Assembly: GCA_037043015.1 (NCBI GenBank)
Contig: CM073322.1
Span: 31,491,864-31,555,863 of the forward strand
Reading direction: 5' to 3'
Length of the DNA stretch: 64,000 nt
From: Bryum argenteum
Taxonomy: Eukaryota; Streptophyta; Bryopsida; Bryales; Bryaceae
The translations under genes and the position numbers were made by a program. Positions within the stretch are counted from its first letter, which is position 1. Every line of letters begins with the position of its first letter. The notes below the pieces were generated by a model. The model was not told the origin of the DNA. It saw only the letters and a list, made by a program, of their open reading frames with translations, and did no database searches. This document shows, piece by piece, positions 1 through 12,777 of this stretch.

Positions 1-421
1 AAGCTATGCAGTTTGAAGTGCGTCACTTCACTAATTTCAATAATATCTCGTGATCAATCATTCCAATTTGCAATCTGCTTGTTGCCCGCACCTCTAAAAA
101 AAAATCCGCTTTCAACAACACCTTAGGCGTCCCCATCCGATCAACGGTTTGCAAGATAGTGTCACTCACTCTCACACACACACTCACACACAAAACAAAC
201 TATCTGCCTTGATGATAGATTACTGGCTCCTTACCACTTTGTCAAACTTTTACACAAAATACTGCCAGCTCAACAGAATTTAGGACTTCTCACTTCACAT
301 CATAACAATTCAGGATGATATGTGCATTCATGTCGCCAATTTTTCAAGGAAATTGAGGTTTGTGACAATTTTATATGTATCGGATGTTGCAGCAAGAGAA
401 GGGCCGAGTGAGTAAACACGG
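1..421. other. 3' flank of the first pectin methylesterase gene
   Basis: I see no gene here. It holds a short CA-rich microsatellite at about 168-195 and otherwise mixed AT-rich sequence. It should contain the 3' untranslated region of the minus-strand gene that ends at 422, but I could not pick a convincing poly(A) signal. Confidence 0.5.
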
Positions 422-2711
422 TCACCGCCGCCTGGGAGGCTTGTCAAGCTTGAGCCGGCGGGTGGCTTGAAGCCACGACGAACCTTCGATGAAATCCAAA
501 TTCAAGAATTGCTGCACATCGTCATCGTTGAGCTCATACGACCACGGCACTCGGACGGCTTGTTGCGCACCAGGACCAGAGCACTTGTATTGTGCGTAAA
601 ACGAAGTGCTGCACCCAACAACATCAACACTATCATCATCAGTCACCATAGTCTGGAAGCTCAGTGCAATCTAATATCGATTCGTAAGTGGCATTGATGG
701 CAAGTTAAAGCAGAGCACGTAAGAATCATGTGTGATGTTTACAAGGCACTTCGGTTTTGAGGTTCAAGATTCTTGGCATTAGGCATTTGAGGGTGCATAA
801 CAATGTACTCTTACTGAAGAACACGACCACTTCCTCAAGAAAACTTTGCTCTTCTTCGTGTCAACGTCTATGATTCGTTCGACAGAAAGAGTTCAGTCCA
901 ATTTTCATGTGATACAATCTGCCCACCTCGCCCAATCAATAACTTGAAAGAATTGCCTTTCACTCAACTGGTGGGCAAGATTCTACTATGTCAGTGATTC
1001 TGTGGATGTTGCTATCCATTAGCAACCAATCATGTACCCAGTTCGTTGAGCTCTTAATCTAATAATGTAGCAAGAAATGAAGCAATATTCAATCCAAAAA
1101 AACAAGTTCCTGCTTATTCTCCTTGGAGGGCAGATTGGCAAGATTGTGGGAGAAAGTAGGAAATCTGGCTGAGGGAGACATGCATGGAATTGGGAGTGAG
1201 GGTGGTTTAATTACTTGTGGACAGTGGAGTCGCCGAAGTCCGTCCAGCCGGCAGGGATGATGATGTCGTCCATGTAGGTGCGCACGAACACCACGCGCGA
1301 CGACGACCCCCACGCGCGCCCCAGCCACACCAGCCCATGGCCCGTGAGTGTGCAGTCCACGAACACGAATCCCGACTCGTCGTCTGGCCGTGCCCGCGCC
1401 TGCGCCGTGATCGACCCCGTCGTCTCCGCGATCACATGAATCTCGCATCCCTGCAAGCATGCATGCATCTCCACATATAAATCCATTTCTACATTCATTC
1501 ATATCTAAGTATTTTTGAAAATCGAATGGGCAGTTTCAGACTTTCATTCACATGACAATATTGCAAGTGTCAAGAAACTGTCCTTTAATCACAAGGTGAC
1601 ATGTTGGTGATGTATGCTTACAAAATGAAACCTCTTAATATGCAATCATCGAGCACCCATTGCTTTTCTGTAATATCGTGTTCCTGGAAATAGCTAAAAG
1701 TGCCATCTTTGGAGAATATTGCCATTTTGAGAGCACTATTTTTATTTTTGTACCTCATATAGTGAGCGGCCATCGCCGAAGATGAAGTCAATGGAGCCTT
1801 CGATGAAGCAGTTCTTGAAGTAGTGCCGACCTGCGTAGTCGAACAGCGTGTCTTGCGCACCGTAGAATCCGCAATCATAAAACGCTGCCTTGTCGCCACA
1901 AATCACCAATGCTACAGCCTGTTTGTTCACCTCGCCTGGTTCCGGTTTCGGAGCTCCATTCTGCAAGAGGGTGCATCATAATCTATTCGTAAGAGAAACC
2001 AGCCACTGGCAGCCCAAAGTCATGTGTAACCCGGACACCCCCCACAGCCGTAGGTTCACGTTGCATACCTTGAATCCCATATCCACAGCTGTAAAGTGAT
2101 CGGCGTAGATGGCAACTGTCGCACTGCCTTCGGTCCCACTTTGAGCAGCCGTGTCATTGCCCACAATAATGGTGGCGTTCATCCCCGCTCCTTGCATTGT
2201 AATATGTGGTTTGTTGCTCGGTATCAGCACCTTCTCCCTGCAATCAGCCATCGCTGAATCACAATCTCCATCTTTTGAACAAATAATTCAGCTATATACG
2301 ATAGGGATGGAAAATTTGCTGGAAGACTTACTCATAAATGCCGGCTCGGATTTGGATGATGGTGCGCTGCTCACTATTTTCAGGCACAGCGTCCACAGCG
2401 GCTTGCACGGTGACGAAGTCGCCACCCCCACTGGGATCCACGCGGAAGAAGTAGGATACATTCCTGGACGACGTTGGTGAGCCTTGGCATGGCCACGAGT
2501 ACGTCTCATTGCTGAAAACTTGCGGGATGTCTGTGCGCACACTGCTGGTGGTGGTGGTGGTGGTTGGCCGATGCTCGCCGTCGTCCCTGGAGTATCCCAG
2601 CCGCAAACGCAGAATGCTGGCTGGAGAATGCGAGACGTGCACAATGAGGATGACCGTGACAAGCAGGATGACTATCCACATGCACGTCAGACGGAACGGT
2701 CCCATTCCCAT
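422..2711 (-). CDS. Pectin methylesterase (pectinesterase), five exons, membrane-anchored type
   Basis: Removes methyl esters from cell-wall homogalacturonan. I place exons on the minus strand at 2711-2332, 2237-2069, 1960-1754, 1450-1215 and 608-422, all with GT-AG borders. They total 1179 nt, or 392 residues. Residues about 10-27 are a hydrophobic signal anchor. A threonine run, a trinucleotide repeat near 2541-2560, follows. There is no PMEI pro-domain, so this is a short (type II) form. The catalytic set is complete: Gln197 (QAVAL), Gln219-Asp220 (GAQDTL), Asp241 (DFIFG) and Arg297 (LGRAW). Spacing is 22 and 21 residues, as in carrot PME. The C-terminus has FYAQYKC, WSYEL and WL motifs. 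The start is the first ATG before the anchor. The gene looks intact; its paralogue lies at 13.4-15.0 kb on the same strand. Confidence 0.93.
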
Positions 2712-3643
2712 TTCTTACAACCTTCCGGACGTACGGCCGTTGTCAACCACTATTGCATCTCCAGGAGGCTCTCAAACCGTGAGTCTGACGCTGATTGCAA
2801 GTTGGTGCCAAGATTTCAATTCTTTTTTCTCAAAACCATATCTAGCACTTTCACCACTCTCACGGCAGACAAGGCTCATAACCACAATCGGCGTTACTTC
2901 CTCCGCCATCGCTCCAACTCCCTCACTCTTTCCTGATACACGATCTCACCCTCTTCCGCTGCAAATGCTTGTCTTGCTCTTCCTGAAGTGCCATGTTTAC
3001 ATCAGCTGATCAACCTGGTAGTTACGAGATCATTCGTTACTTCTCTCATCTTGTTACCGGTCTACCATCTCAAATCTTCAATCGCGAAGGCATCATCACC
3101 CATTTTGCAGAAGAGTCAATCATCCACAGAACCATAACCTGCCCAGAAATTTCCGATCGAGATCTACAGGTTGTAAAGATTGAACAGTTTGTTTCACAAG
3201 TGCAAGTGAGATGTGTTGGGTTCGTGACCTAGAAATAGGGGTGCGGTGATATACTGTGTGGTTCCGTGGATACGGGTGAAGGTGCATACATGCATGTCCA
3301 GAAGCTTCGTTAGTATGTGAGTTGCATGAGAATTGCTGCAATTTGCGGTTGTGGACGATGACGAAGGTTGCTGAGAGGAGTGGCGGAGTTAGTTAAGCAT
3401 GTACTTGAAGGTTTGAGAAATCGTCTGGTGACTTTTCAGTTGATCTTGCCACTGGTTTCTCCTTAAACAGCTGACACTCTGGTAAGGTTATAATACAAGT
3501 TCGTTACTAGTAAGATGGCCCATGCTTTCAATCGTCCGCCCGTCTCTCACTACTCAGAATACATCGCACCAATGTATTTTACTGAGAGGGATTCGGCCAA
3601 AAATTGGATTGAGCAATTCTATTTTGAGAGATAATCTAATATT
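2712..3643. other. Upstream region of the first pectin methylesterase gene
   Basis: This should hold the promoter and 5' leader of the minus-strand gene starting at 2711. The overlapping short open frames are not gene-like. I could not fix a TATA box or transcription start. Confidence 0.4.
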
Positions 3644-4215
3644 TAACCCCTAAATCTTCTTGGTGTTTTTTGGGAGCTTGAAACCTCAAAAATGCAATTT
3701 TGTACCTCTAAGCACTCGTGGGGGTGTGAACCAATTTCTTTTCTTTTTTTAAAACTTCCAACCGTAAGATCTTGTACCTAATAATATGCTTGATTACTGT
3801 TCAAAAAGTTTACCATTTGAGAGATCATAACATCCAAAGTTTGTCTCCCAAGTTTTTTTGGACATTGCGAGGATTGGTTTTGAAAATTTTTGGAGGCTGC
3901 CCTTGTAAAATTGGTAAACTTTCTGACTTGAGTCACTTTGAAATTTGAATAGTGATTTAGAAATGAACATGTTTCAAAAAAAAATTTTTAACAAAGTTAC
4001 TTTTTTAAGCTGCCCCATCTCGGCTCGCAACCCAAGGATCGTCCTAGAAGACTCAAAAATTGGAATTTGACTTTGCAAATTTTACCACATACACTTTGCA
4101 GTATAAGGAGGACCCAGTAAAGCTCCTAGGCAAAAATATGACCTCTAACCCCTTCATTTAGGCTGCCCGGAATTGCAAAAACTCATTTTGGGCTTCAAGG
4201 AGAGTTAGGGGTTAA
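3644..4215. mobile_element. Non-autonomous TTAA-flanked element, family 1 (short copy)
   Basis: Begins TTAACCCCTAAATC and ends GTTAGGGGTTAA, so it has short inverted ends with TTAA at both borders. The interior aligns by eye with the copies at 11.85 and 17.83 kb: shared words include CCAACCGTAAGATCTTG, GGAGGCTGCCCTTGTAAAA and TTTTACCACATACAC. It looks internally deleted relative to them (572 bp against about 930 bp). TTAA sites and CCC-starting ends are the hallmark of the piggyBac superfamily. The assignment is inference because no transposase is present. Confidence 0.7.
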
Positions 4216-5750
4216 AGCAAGAAGTTTGTTTATTTTTGTTTTGTTTTGGTTGTGGCATTATGATTTCGGGCACCTCTGGTCGGATTGAGGCACATGATGT
4301 GCCATTGGAAGCGGGTTTTACCTGTAGAGTTGTGGAAAATGATCCGAACGCAAAACGGGTTGACGAATGCCAAGATATTGAATTTCATAGTATGCATGGC
4401 CCCAAAATACTAGAACTTATTTGTAGGAGCATGGCAATGCCGCGAGGATGTACCAAAAATGATAAAAATGTAATTCAATGGAGTATATCAATTTTTTTGC
4501 CATGGGTTCAAAACTTGACTTTCACTTTAGTTGATCTTAAGAATAAGCTTATTGTGTATTGTGCAACCTTTGAAAATTTTCCATGAGCTACAAATGATTG
4601 ATTGGGCAATTAAGGGTTAAGAAATTAAATAAGGTATACATAACCAAAACCTTATAACACAATTTTTGGAGAGGTAATGATGACAATTCGATCACTACCA
4701 CAAACACATGTTTATATTCCAATCTTACCCAACCATGTGTTGTGTCGCTTATATTGGAGACTAATGATGTGATATGATATTTTATGTTTAAAAAAAATCA
4801 ATTATGACACTTGTGGACTTACAAATGAGGCACATGACATAGCGTTGAATGTGTAGCAATATGCAAATTTGAAAGCCAAGACACGTTCTCATTATTTACA
4901 AGTTTTGTGTTTTTAAAAATCATTACTTCTATTGCTAACAACCAGTTTGGTAATACCATCTAAGAGCAACCAACTCCTTACTTGGATTCAATCCCTTGCT
5001 TTGAAATCATCTTAACACTTGATACAAACCTTGTATCAAGCTCTTATGCTTATGTGTGACAATAAGAAATAAATAAATAAATTAATTAATTAATAATTTT
5101 ATTTTAAAAAAAACAAAAACATATACATATGTATCTAGAAACATAGTACTTTGAGTGCACTAGAAGATTTGGTAGCATTATCCGAGGCTACTTAATGGAA
5201 GGTTAGCCCCTAGTTTAGCTCCCTCTTACAAAGGTTTCAATAAATTGGAGATTTCTCACCACAATGTTTGGTTGCTCACCGATTTCAATCAAGGGCTTTG
5301 TTCTCAAGCTTTGTAGTTGGGAACTGAACATAAGTTTGTCCAGGTGACCTTCTTGCAGTAATAACCTCCAACACTAAGAATGACTACAGAGTAGAAAAAA
5401 CTCACTTTTGATGAAAGAATAAACAGAGGTGAGGCATACTTTGGAAGTTGATACAAATAACTACCCCATCTGGCCCCATCTCTAGTCCCTTGAAGAAATC
5501 AACAATGTTTGACTCGGAAGCACTAAATAGGAGGCCTCACAAACGTACGACATTGTTTTGTTTCTTCAGAGACAGAGCACATAAAAAGAGCACAAAGGTC
5601 GTGCGAACCAGCAAACCCTAAAAACATCTCAACCGAGTCAGGGTCAATAGAGTCTCACGATTGATTTGGATGGATTGAAGGGAGATATGGATAGACAAGG
5701 ACGCATGCATGGAATTTGTGAATGACTCAAGGGATAGGTCTATTTAAAAG
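4216..5750. other. AT-rich intergenic DNA
   Basis: A 116-codon open frame at 4236-4586 matches nothing I recognise and sits beside a mobile element. I treat it as chance. There is a short AAAT/AATT microsatellite near 5066-5100. An isolated AGGGTTAA near 4613-4620 could be a stray element end. Nothing else is supported. Confidence 0.45.
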
Positions 5751-5944
5751 GTGCACTTTAGCCCCCCATGGTCTAAAATGGAGCACTTATGCCTCGAGGA
5801 TCTAAAATGGTGCACTTTAGCCCCTCATGGGCTAAAATGGAGCACTTATGCCCCGAGGGTCTAAAATGGAGCACTTATGCCCCGAGGGTCTAAAATGGAG
5901 CACTTTAGCCCCCACAATCTAAAATGGAGCACTTTAGCCCCAAC
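5751..5944. repeat. Tandem repeat, about seven copies of a 30-bp unit
   Basis: Copies begin at about 5751, 5781, 5811, 5841, 5871, 5901 and 5931. The unit reads GAGCACTTWWGCCCC, then a variable part, then CTAAAATG. The core CATGG-TCTAAAATGG also occurs just inside the TTAA element that starts at 7857. Confidence 0.85.
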
Positions 5945-6265
5945 CAAATTTTAGCCCCGAGGCTAAAGTATCAAAATCTTCTAGCAGTGCCTTTATTGCT
6001 ACATTTTTTTTCCTCTTTCGAACGCTTTAATGTCTTAATTATTCTTTTTTATCAACTTTAGATGTACACTTGTACACATTCTAAACTTAGACCAGAAAGT
6101 GGTTATCAATCCAGTTAGAGATCACAAATGATGATCCTAGAACCAAACAAGTGCAACAAGACCAATCGGGGTGGTCGCAAATGCCCCTCATTTGTGTTAG
6201 TGAATAAATAGGCTCACGTATATACAAATGAAATCAATTATACCATTTATCACAGCAAAAGCTTT
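5945..6265. other. Intergenic DNA between two tandem repeats
   Basis: AT-rich sequence with no open frame or repeat that I can support. Confidence 0.4.
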
Positions 6266-6396
6266 GACCAATCACAACCCTTGAAAGGTCGACCAATCAC
6301 AACTTTAAGTGAAAGATCCATCAATCACAATTCTTGAAAGATTGAGCAATTACAACTATTGAAAGGTCAACCAATCACGCCTCTCGAAAGAAGGTC
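6266..6396. repeat. Tandem repeat, five copies of a 25-bp CCAATCAC unit
   Basis: Degenerate copies of GACCAATCACAAC followed by CTTGAAAGGTC start near 6266, 6291, 6319, 6344 and 6369. The unit contains a CCAAT core, but no gene start nearby makes a promoter role likely. Confidence 0.75.
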
Positions 6397-7856
6397 ACGA
6401 ACATCGTTATTGTAATAATCTTATGTTGCTTTAGCAGAAAAGAATGAAATGACTAAATTCAGATCCTAAAATTAGACTCAATTCTCTTAAAATGGTGTTA
6501 TTCCATGTGCCACTATGGTAAATCGTAATATGCAATTTTGACCAGCGTTTTGAAATGCGCCATTTTAGAGGCATATAGAATTTGCCCCTAAAATGACATG
6601 TTTTTAGTATCATGCACATTCTCCATAGTATCAATTGATTTATCCACAAATAATAAATGTATTATTTGTTTCAATTTAATCACCCAAAAACGTGTTGTTT
6701 TAATAGAATACGGCCATGTTAATAGAATTGTAGTTAATTGTACATGCCTTGCAATTGAAGAAAGTTCACACCTTAGTTTATTTACAAAGATAGTATTAAA
6801 GCTCAAAAAGATACGTGCAAGTCTACATAAAATTTAAGGATGGGTTTCTTCCTCTCTAAAAAATAATGCATACATTTATCTCAAATACAAACTTCAAAAT
6901 GTTTTCAAAGTGAATAATGCACTATTGTTTACGAGACACAATCCAAGTATCTAAAGTAAGTATTTACAAAACCACATGAGTCGCATGCAATAAACCATGA
7001 GTGTGACAGACTGAACGACCAAAAACCGTTGAAAGAGTCCATTATACTCTCGTCTCACTCTTATGACATCTATGCTCTGTAAAGACTAAACAACTTCTGT
7101 TGTAGAGCATACGAGAGTCAAAATGACCCATTGCATCTCCTATTATGTCCTTCAACATCTACAAAACAGTTTACAAAGATTGAAGGGTTCCGTGTCTCCT
7201 AGTGCGTTAGAAGCATATAAGTATATAGGTAATCTCAAACCAAAATACATTACCTTCAAACCATAGTTCTAACTTTCCTTTCAAAGAAGTGTTTGGTCAA
7301 TGTTTTGAAGTCTTGCTAGAAATCCCAATCTTCCATTGTTTCCCTCTTCTTATACTTGAACTTGAAAAACACAAAATAATGATTAATCTTTTTCTACTAT
7401 ATTATAATTGTTATAATAGCTACTACTGCCGCTCACTAAATCCAATCCATGTTCCCCACTTAGGTGAGGCCCCAGTTTTTTGATTTTCCATTTTTGACCC
7501 CCTCAAGTTCATTTTAATTTTATTTTATTTTTTGAAATTTGGGGTCTGCACCCCCATTTTACCCTCGGGGGCCTCTTCTTGGAATTTTAAGGCCTTAAAC
7601 ACAAAAAAATACCGAGCAGCCTTTTATTAGCCTTCTTCCATATTTGGAAATTCCAAGAGGAACATGGATTGGATTTAGTGTCCGGCGCTACTACTCATAA
7701 GAAGTAGAGGAACCATTGACCTTGTAAGGTAGCTGTCTTAATGATTTACTAGAACGATGACCAAGATTTGCTATGGCAATAACAACAAAATGAAGATAAA
7801 GACATATTTAATCTTGATGAAGGCTGAGTCTAACGTCAAGCCAACCACTCTTCCTC
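6397..7856. other. AT-rich intergenic DNA
   Basis: Only short chance open frames are present and I see no conserved protein. The pair AACATGGATTGGATTTAGTG (about 7660) and an inverted partner near 7436-7455 suggest a decayed inverted repeat of about 240 bp. I could not define its limits. Confidence 0.4.
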
Positions 7857-8226
7857 TTAACCCTTAAACGCCCATGGGGTCTAAAATGGGCAGCCCAAAA
7901 TTGGATGACAACATCTTTTGGACTTGGGCATCATGAATAGTGCACTTTTTGAACTTGGGCATCATGAATGGGCCAATCAATGATGAGCTTGCAACCTCCT
8001 ACAAGGTTATGTACAACCCCAACCTACCTACCACAATCCTTTCAAAGCACAAAATCATTCATACAAATTGTGATTTGAATTGTGAAATTTCACTTTTTGA
8101 ATGCATCACAAGAAGGTGACCAGTTTGACATCAGAATATAAGTGAAAAGGTGAGTACAGTGAGAGCTACAGGGAAGATTCTGTTGGAATCATGCCCCTGG
8201 GGCTTGCTTGGGCGTTTAAGGGTTAA
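7857..8226. mobile_element. Non-autonomous TTAA-flanked element, family 2, copy 1 (370 bp)
   Basis: Borders are TTAACCCTTAAACGCCCA and TGGGCGTTTAAGGGTTAA, an inverted repeat that is perfect over 18 bases including the TTAA. The interior has two GGACTTGGGCATCATGAAT-like repeats. The whole element is the reverse complement of the 370-bp copy at 17468-17837. It encodes no protein. It looks like a miniature piggyBac-type element (inference from TTAA and CCC ends). Confidence 0.8.
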
Positions 8227-8499
8227 CTTACCTCTTTTAATGTCATTCACATTGTAAACATAATAGGATATGAGGAAACTATAAGAAGTCGTGGAGGAAT
8301 AAGAAAAATAGAGAATATGTTGAATGCAGATACTAACATATATAAAAGGTCAAAGTATAAAAGCGTAAGATGTTACCCAGAAAGGGATGTTAACAAAATG
8401 TCAAACGTAAGCTGTAGAAGAAAAACTAGCCATTGTGGCATGGAGCTTCCACGTTGGGGGTTAAAAGGATAGCTCAAGTTAAATTTATCAGAAATCGTG
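8227..8499. other. Spacer between two TTAA elements
   Basis: AT-rich with no supported feature. Confidence 0.4.
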
Positions 8500-10062
8500 T
8501 TAACCCCTAACCGTCCTTAAAACCTGAAATTAAACCGGATTCACAGGTCTTGGTCCGGCGAGTTAAAGGTGTTTAAATTAATATTTTTTGCTGAGATTTT
8601 TACAGTGGGTGCATATTCCTATTATCTAGCAGTGGTAAAAAGTTTGAATTCAAAATTGTAATTTTGCAACTTTTATGGCACTTTCAATTTTACTGTGCCC
8701 AAAAAGGCAGCTCGGGCTAGCCTCTGCACCAACGGCAACGAAGCTCAAATTTTGGGCAGACTTTTGGGTAAGCAAGGATAGTTAGTTGGAGGCAGTGGGT
8801 TTGGAGAGGGGTTTTGGAAAAACCTATGATCTCACAAAGGAGATTGGCGGCTCTTTTGAGTAATTGCACTAACTGCACTGTCATTTGGACGACATTCCTT
8901 AGAAAATTTCAACATCAAAGTCATAATTCCATCACATCGTCATGCAGAAATGCATGTGCTGTAGAAGTCCAGCAGGACAAGATTGTCAATGCCCCTGTCA
9001 ACCAAGCAAGTGCCATGAAAATAAATATAAGAATAAAGGGAAAAACAAGTGGCTCCTATGCAGGCTACAGATACTAATAGGAGTATAGGACATGATCCCA
9101 TTCTTAACCCTTAAACGTCATATGCTTTCCTGATACCACACCCAAAATCTCTTTTAAACTCCATTTTTAGCATTATTCTATTTTTAATTTGCTTGAGCTC
9201 TATTCTAAGAAAGTATAGATCTCTTTAAGGTGCTCAGTTTGGAATTCTAAAATTCCATTTGGTATAATGGAGTGTAAGTTATGAGCAAGATTCTCTAAAA
9301 GAAAAACCCAACCCCTTGGGCTGGGTCTGACGTTTAAGGGTTAAACATGATCAGTTTGAAATTCGAACGTGTCTTTACTAACCAATTCATAATTGTTGCA
9401 ATGGACCCGGGCAAAAGAACAAGACTTCCAATATACCATGGGTCCATGGCTGCCCCTCTCAGAATTTGGCCAATTTTTTGCACTAATCCTTTGATAATTA
9501 AAAAAAAATTGAGAATTTTGAATTTTCAAAAAATAATTGTGCCTAAAATTCATAAACTCATAAGGGCAAAATCTCACCGTTCAATTTTCAAATTTTTGAA
9601 ATACTCAAATGGAAATGTGAATTTGGCCATTTTGAGGGACAATGTGCCAATTCAAACCTCCGTATAAGAAACAATTTAGATGAAGGTTCAAAAACTTGAA
9701 TGAGCGTCGAAAATTTTGCATGCGTATGCACAACTTAATTACCTACATGGAAAAAAATATAGGCAAATTTTTTGGGGTAATAATCATCAACTTGCCCTTG
9801 GGACCATGTAGACTATGCATCCCAGGCAAGGGCAAAAAGAAGTTTAGATTCAACTTAGAACTTTATGATCTCACATATGGATAAGATCCAACAGTTAAAT
9901 TTTAGATCAGCACTTTCAAACAGGGTTGGCCACAAGATCTTACGGTTGGAAATTTAAAATTAGTCAAAGAAATTGGACCATACCCCCGAGAGTGCATGGT
10001 GGTTGAAAATCGCAGTTTTCTACTTTCAAGCTCCCAAAAACACACGGACGGTTAGGGGTTAA
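8500..10062. mobile_element. Non-autonomous TTAA-flanked element, family 1 (longest copy, hosts a nested element)
   Basis: Ends are TTAACCCCTAACCGTCC and GGACGGTTAGGGGTTAA, with 13-bp perfect inverted repeats inside the TTAA. The right half is an inverted relative of the copies at 3644 and 11849, sharing GATCTTACGGTTGG, ATCATCAACTTGCCCTTGG and related words. A smaller TTAA element sits inside at 9104-9344; without it the element is about 1.3 kb. The 87-codon frame at 8814-9077 has several cysteines but no transposase motif that I can name. Confidence 0.72.
9104..9344. mobile_element. Nested TTAA-flanked element (241 bp)
   Basis: Borders are TTAACCCTTAAACGTCA and TGACGTTTAAGGGTTAA. The interior is AT-rich and non-coding. 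It lies wholly inside the larger element 8500-10062 and so inserted later. The ends resemble family 2 (CCCTTAAACG) but the interior differs. Confidence 0.78.
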
Positions 10063-11848
10063 TATGTAATTTTGTAGAATTGAATGTTTTGTTTTAAATG
10101 TTTTTGAATTTTAGTATCGTGCGTTTACATTGGGAAAACTTAATAATAGTGTCGTGCCATGTGAGCTTTTTCGACATCTAAAGCAGTCATGTAAGAATAT
10201 CATATGGGTCTATCACACATATAATTTATGCAAACCCAAATAGGGATTCAGAATTCTTCTTCCGTGAAAGATAATGCCACTCATGGTTTTATAATTAGTA
10301 TAATTACTTTTAGTTTTGAAGTTCTATCAAAGTATGTGAACTATTTTGCCCACACACCAATATTCTTCATACTAAATAGAAGATAACTTAAAGACTACAA
10401 AAGTGCAATTTTAAGTATTTCATATCATCCTAAAAATGACTTGCTTCTCCAGCAAGACTCATTTGACAACCCATTTACAAAATGGTTGGTAAAGCACCCA
10501 AATAGAAATATAGAAACTATAAGCAATCTCCTTATGTAGCAATGATTTAATTGGATTATATCATTATATAAGGTAGGACCTAATGTCAATGAAATTATGT
10601 AAAAATTTGCTTGTGATAAAATCATACAAAAATCCATAGAATCTATTTCAAAATGTTGAGCTAGAGTCTTGAAAGACAAGAGAATCTTGCAAGAGAGGAG
10701 AATCTTGCAATAGCATCAATAAGAAATTCGCACACGCTATTCAACCCTTCAACACCAAGGCAACCAATTTTTCCTACGTGCTTCCCCATGTAGGTGACGA
10801 AAGAATTCTAATGTTTGAATCTTTCTATTGACTACATAGTTACAATTAAAATTGGTCGCCTCTGTCTTAAAGGGTTCAGGGAGTTAAAGTTCCGAATTAA
10901 GGTCAACTTAAGAATGAAATAGATCAGGTGAGGAAATTTGATGGAGAATCGCCAATGTCAAAAGGTTTAAATTAGGACCAAGCTAGTGGTTAAGGTGTAA
11001 GACTTATCGTTACGAAAGGAAGTCATCTTCGACCTACTCACTGTCACGTTTGTACGCAGTGCAGAGGCATTTGATACGCCATTTTAGAGCTCAATACCAA
11101 TCATACTACTTAGAGATACCAAAAAGTTCTGACTCCACAAACAATGACACTACAATTGTATGAAATTCAATCATGTATATGAACACTCACTATTACAATT
11201 TGAGGGGGTTTGAAACGTTCCTTCTCTAATGTTGCCAAATGTTTTCTAGAAAATAAGCAACATAATCGAATCACAAAGCAACATTATTTGTAATCTCGTT
11301 GAAAAACTGTTGCTTATATTCTTAAGACCGTTGCTCAAGCAAGTTCCCCAACGTTATTAGAATTGAGCAACATTTACACAAAAGCAAGTAACGTTGCAAA
11401 CCCCTCTAGAGGTGACTCTAGTGCAACGTTGGTTGATGCTACCCAATCTTGCTTGCAGATGCCGGCTGAGAGCCAAGGATTTTCTGTTTTTAATCTCAGA
11501 GAGAGAATTCTGAGCTGTGCATGATTCTGATTTGTAGTGACATACAGTCTGACCGAAGGTGCCCAGAGCTTTAATGAAGCATATTTCTGATTGCGCATAG
11601 ACAGTTGTCTCTCTGTCACCCTGAACACCGTTTCAGTTCAGTAAGAAAACATCTTTTCAAGACAGTGGCAGTGACTGTCAAGGGCTAGAAATGTCACTAT
11701 TCAAGACTACAAAACCTCACGAAAGTGAATTCATGTTACGATATCAATGGCAGATATCAAATGGATTACCAATAGCAATATCAATTCGAGATTTTTGAAC
11801 ATGCTCCGGACACTTACCTTCACAGATCTGTTGGGGAATTTGCTACAT
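10063..11848. other. AT-rich intergenic DNA
   Basis: No gene-like frame. From 11220 to 11440 the words GCAACRTT and AACGTT recur, which suggests a decayed repeat, but the borders are unclear. The frame at 11374-11628 has no recognisable family. Confidence 0.4.
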
Positions 11849-12777
11849 TTAACCCCTAAAAATCCAGGGGTTTCCTCGACCTCCAGAACCAAAAACTGCC
11901 ATTTTTCACCTTCGTTGGGAAATGGGGAAATGGAGAAACTTTTTTTTTCTGGTTTTAGACTTTGAACCGTAAGATCTTGCACCTAACTTGTATACAAAGG
12001 ACTGGTCAAAATTTCAACCGTTGGATGTTTGTCATTTGTGAGATCATAACAATCAAAGTTTGACCAACACTTTTTTTTGCCGTTGCGTGAGAGGCATTGT
12101 CTAAATGGTGCCAAGGGCAACTTGATGATTGTTATTCCAAATATTTTTCCCTCATTTTTTTTCATGTATGTAATCAAGTTGGGTATGCTCATGCAAAATT
12201 TTAGAGACCAATTCCACTTTTTGACCTTAATGTAATATATTTTATGAAAGAAGGTCTAAAAACAACCATATAGTAAAACAAGCACCACGTATGATATATT
12301 TAGTTTGAGAAAAATCTCGACGGTGAGAAGGTGCATTTATGATAATGTGAATTTTGAAAAAAATCTTGGAAAAAATCCAAAATCTCAATTTTGGCAATTT
12401 TTGAAAGAAAAATTGCAAAATTACTAGAAATTGTGAAGATTGTTTTTGAAAGTTTTGGAGGCTGCCCTTGTAAAATTGGTAAACTTTTTGACTTCGGATA
12501 CTTTGGAATTTGAATAGTAATTTGTTAATGAACATGATTCTAAAAAAAAAAATTAAAAAAAAATATTTTAACCTGCCCGTTTAGGACTTGAAACCTAAAA
12601 TTTCTAGGTGAAGGTTATAAAATTAAAATTTGACTTTGAAAATTTTACCACATACACATTACTGTATGAGGAGCACCCAATAAAAATCTTAGGCAAAAAT
12701 ATCAATTTAAATGCTTAAAATGAGCTGCCCGAAATCTCAGAAAACCGAATCGGTTTTCCTGGATTTTTAGGGGTTAA
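11849..12777. mobile_element. Non-autonomous TTAA-flanked element, family 1 (929 bp)
   Basis: Begins TTAACCCCTAAAAATCCAGG and ends with its exact reverse complement, a 20-bp perfect inverted repeat including the TTAA. It is about 930 bp and close to the copy at 17834-18774 along its whole length, in the same orientation. Open frames inside it are repeat sequence, not genes. The perfect ends suggest fairly recent activity. Confidence 0.85.

Noticed and set aside
4236-4586. 116-codon open frame just after a TTAA element
   Set aside because: No motif, AT-rich, no splice or start context; likely chance.
9347-9667. 106-codon open frame
   Set aside because: It lies inside the long TTAA element and its sequence recurs, with stops, in the other copies; not a gene.
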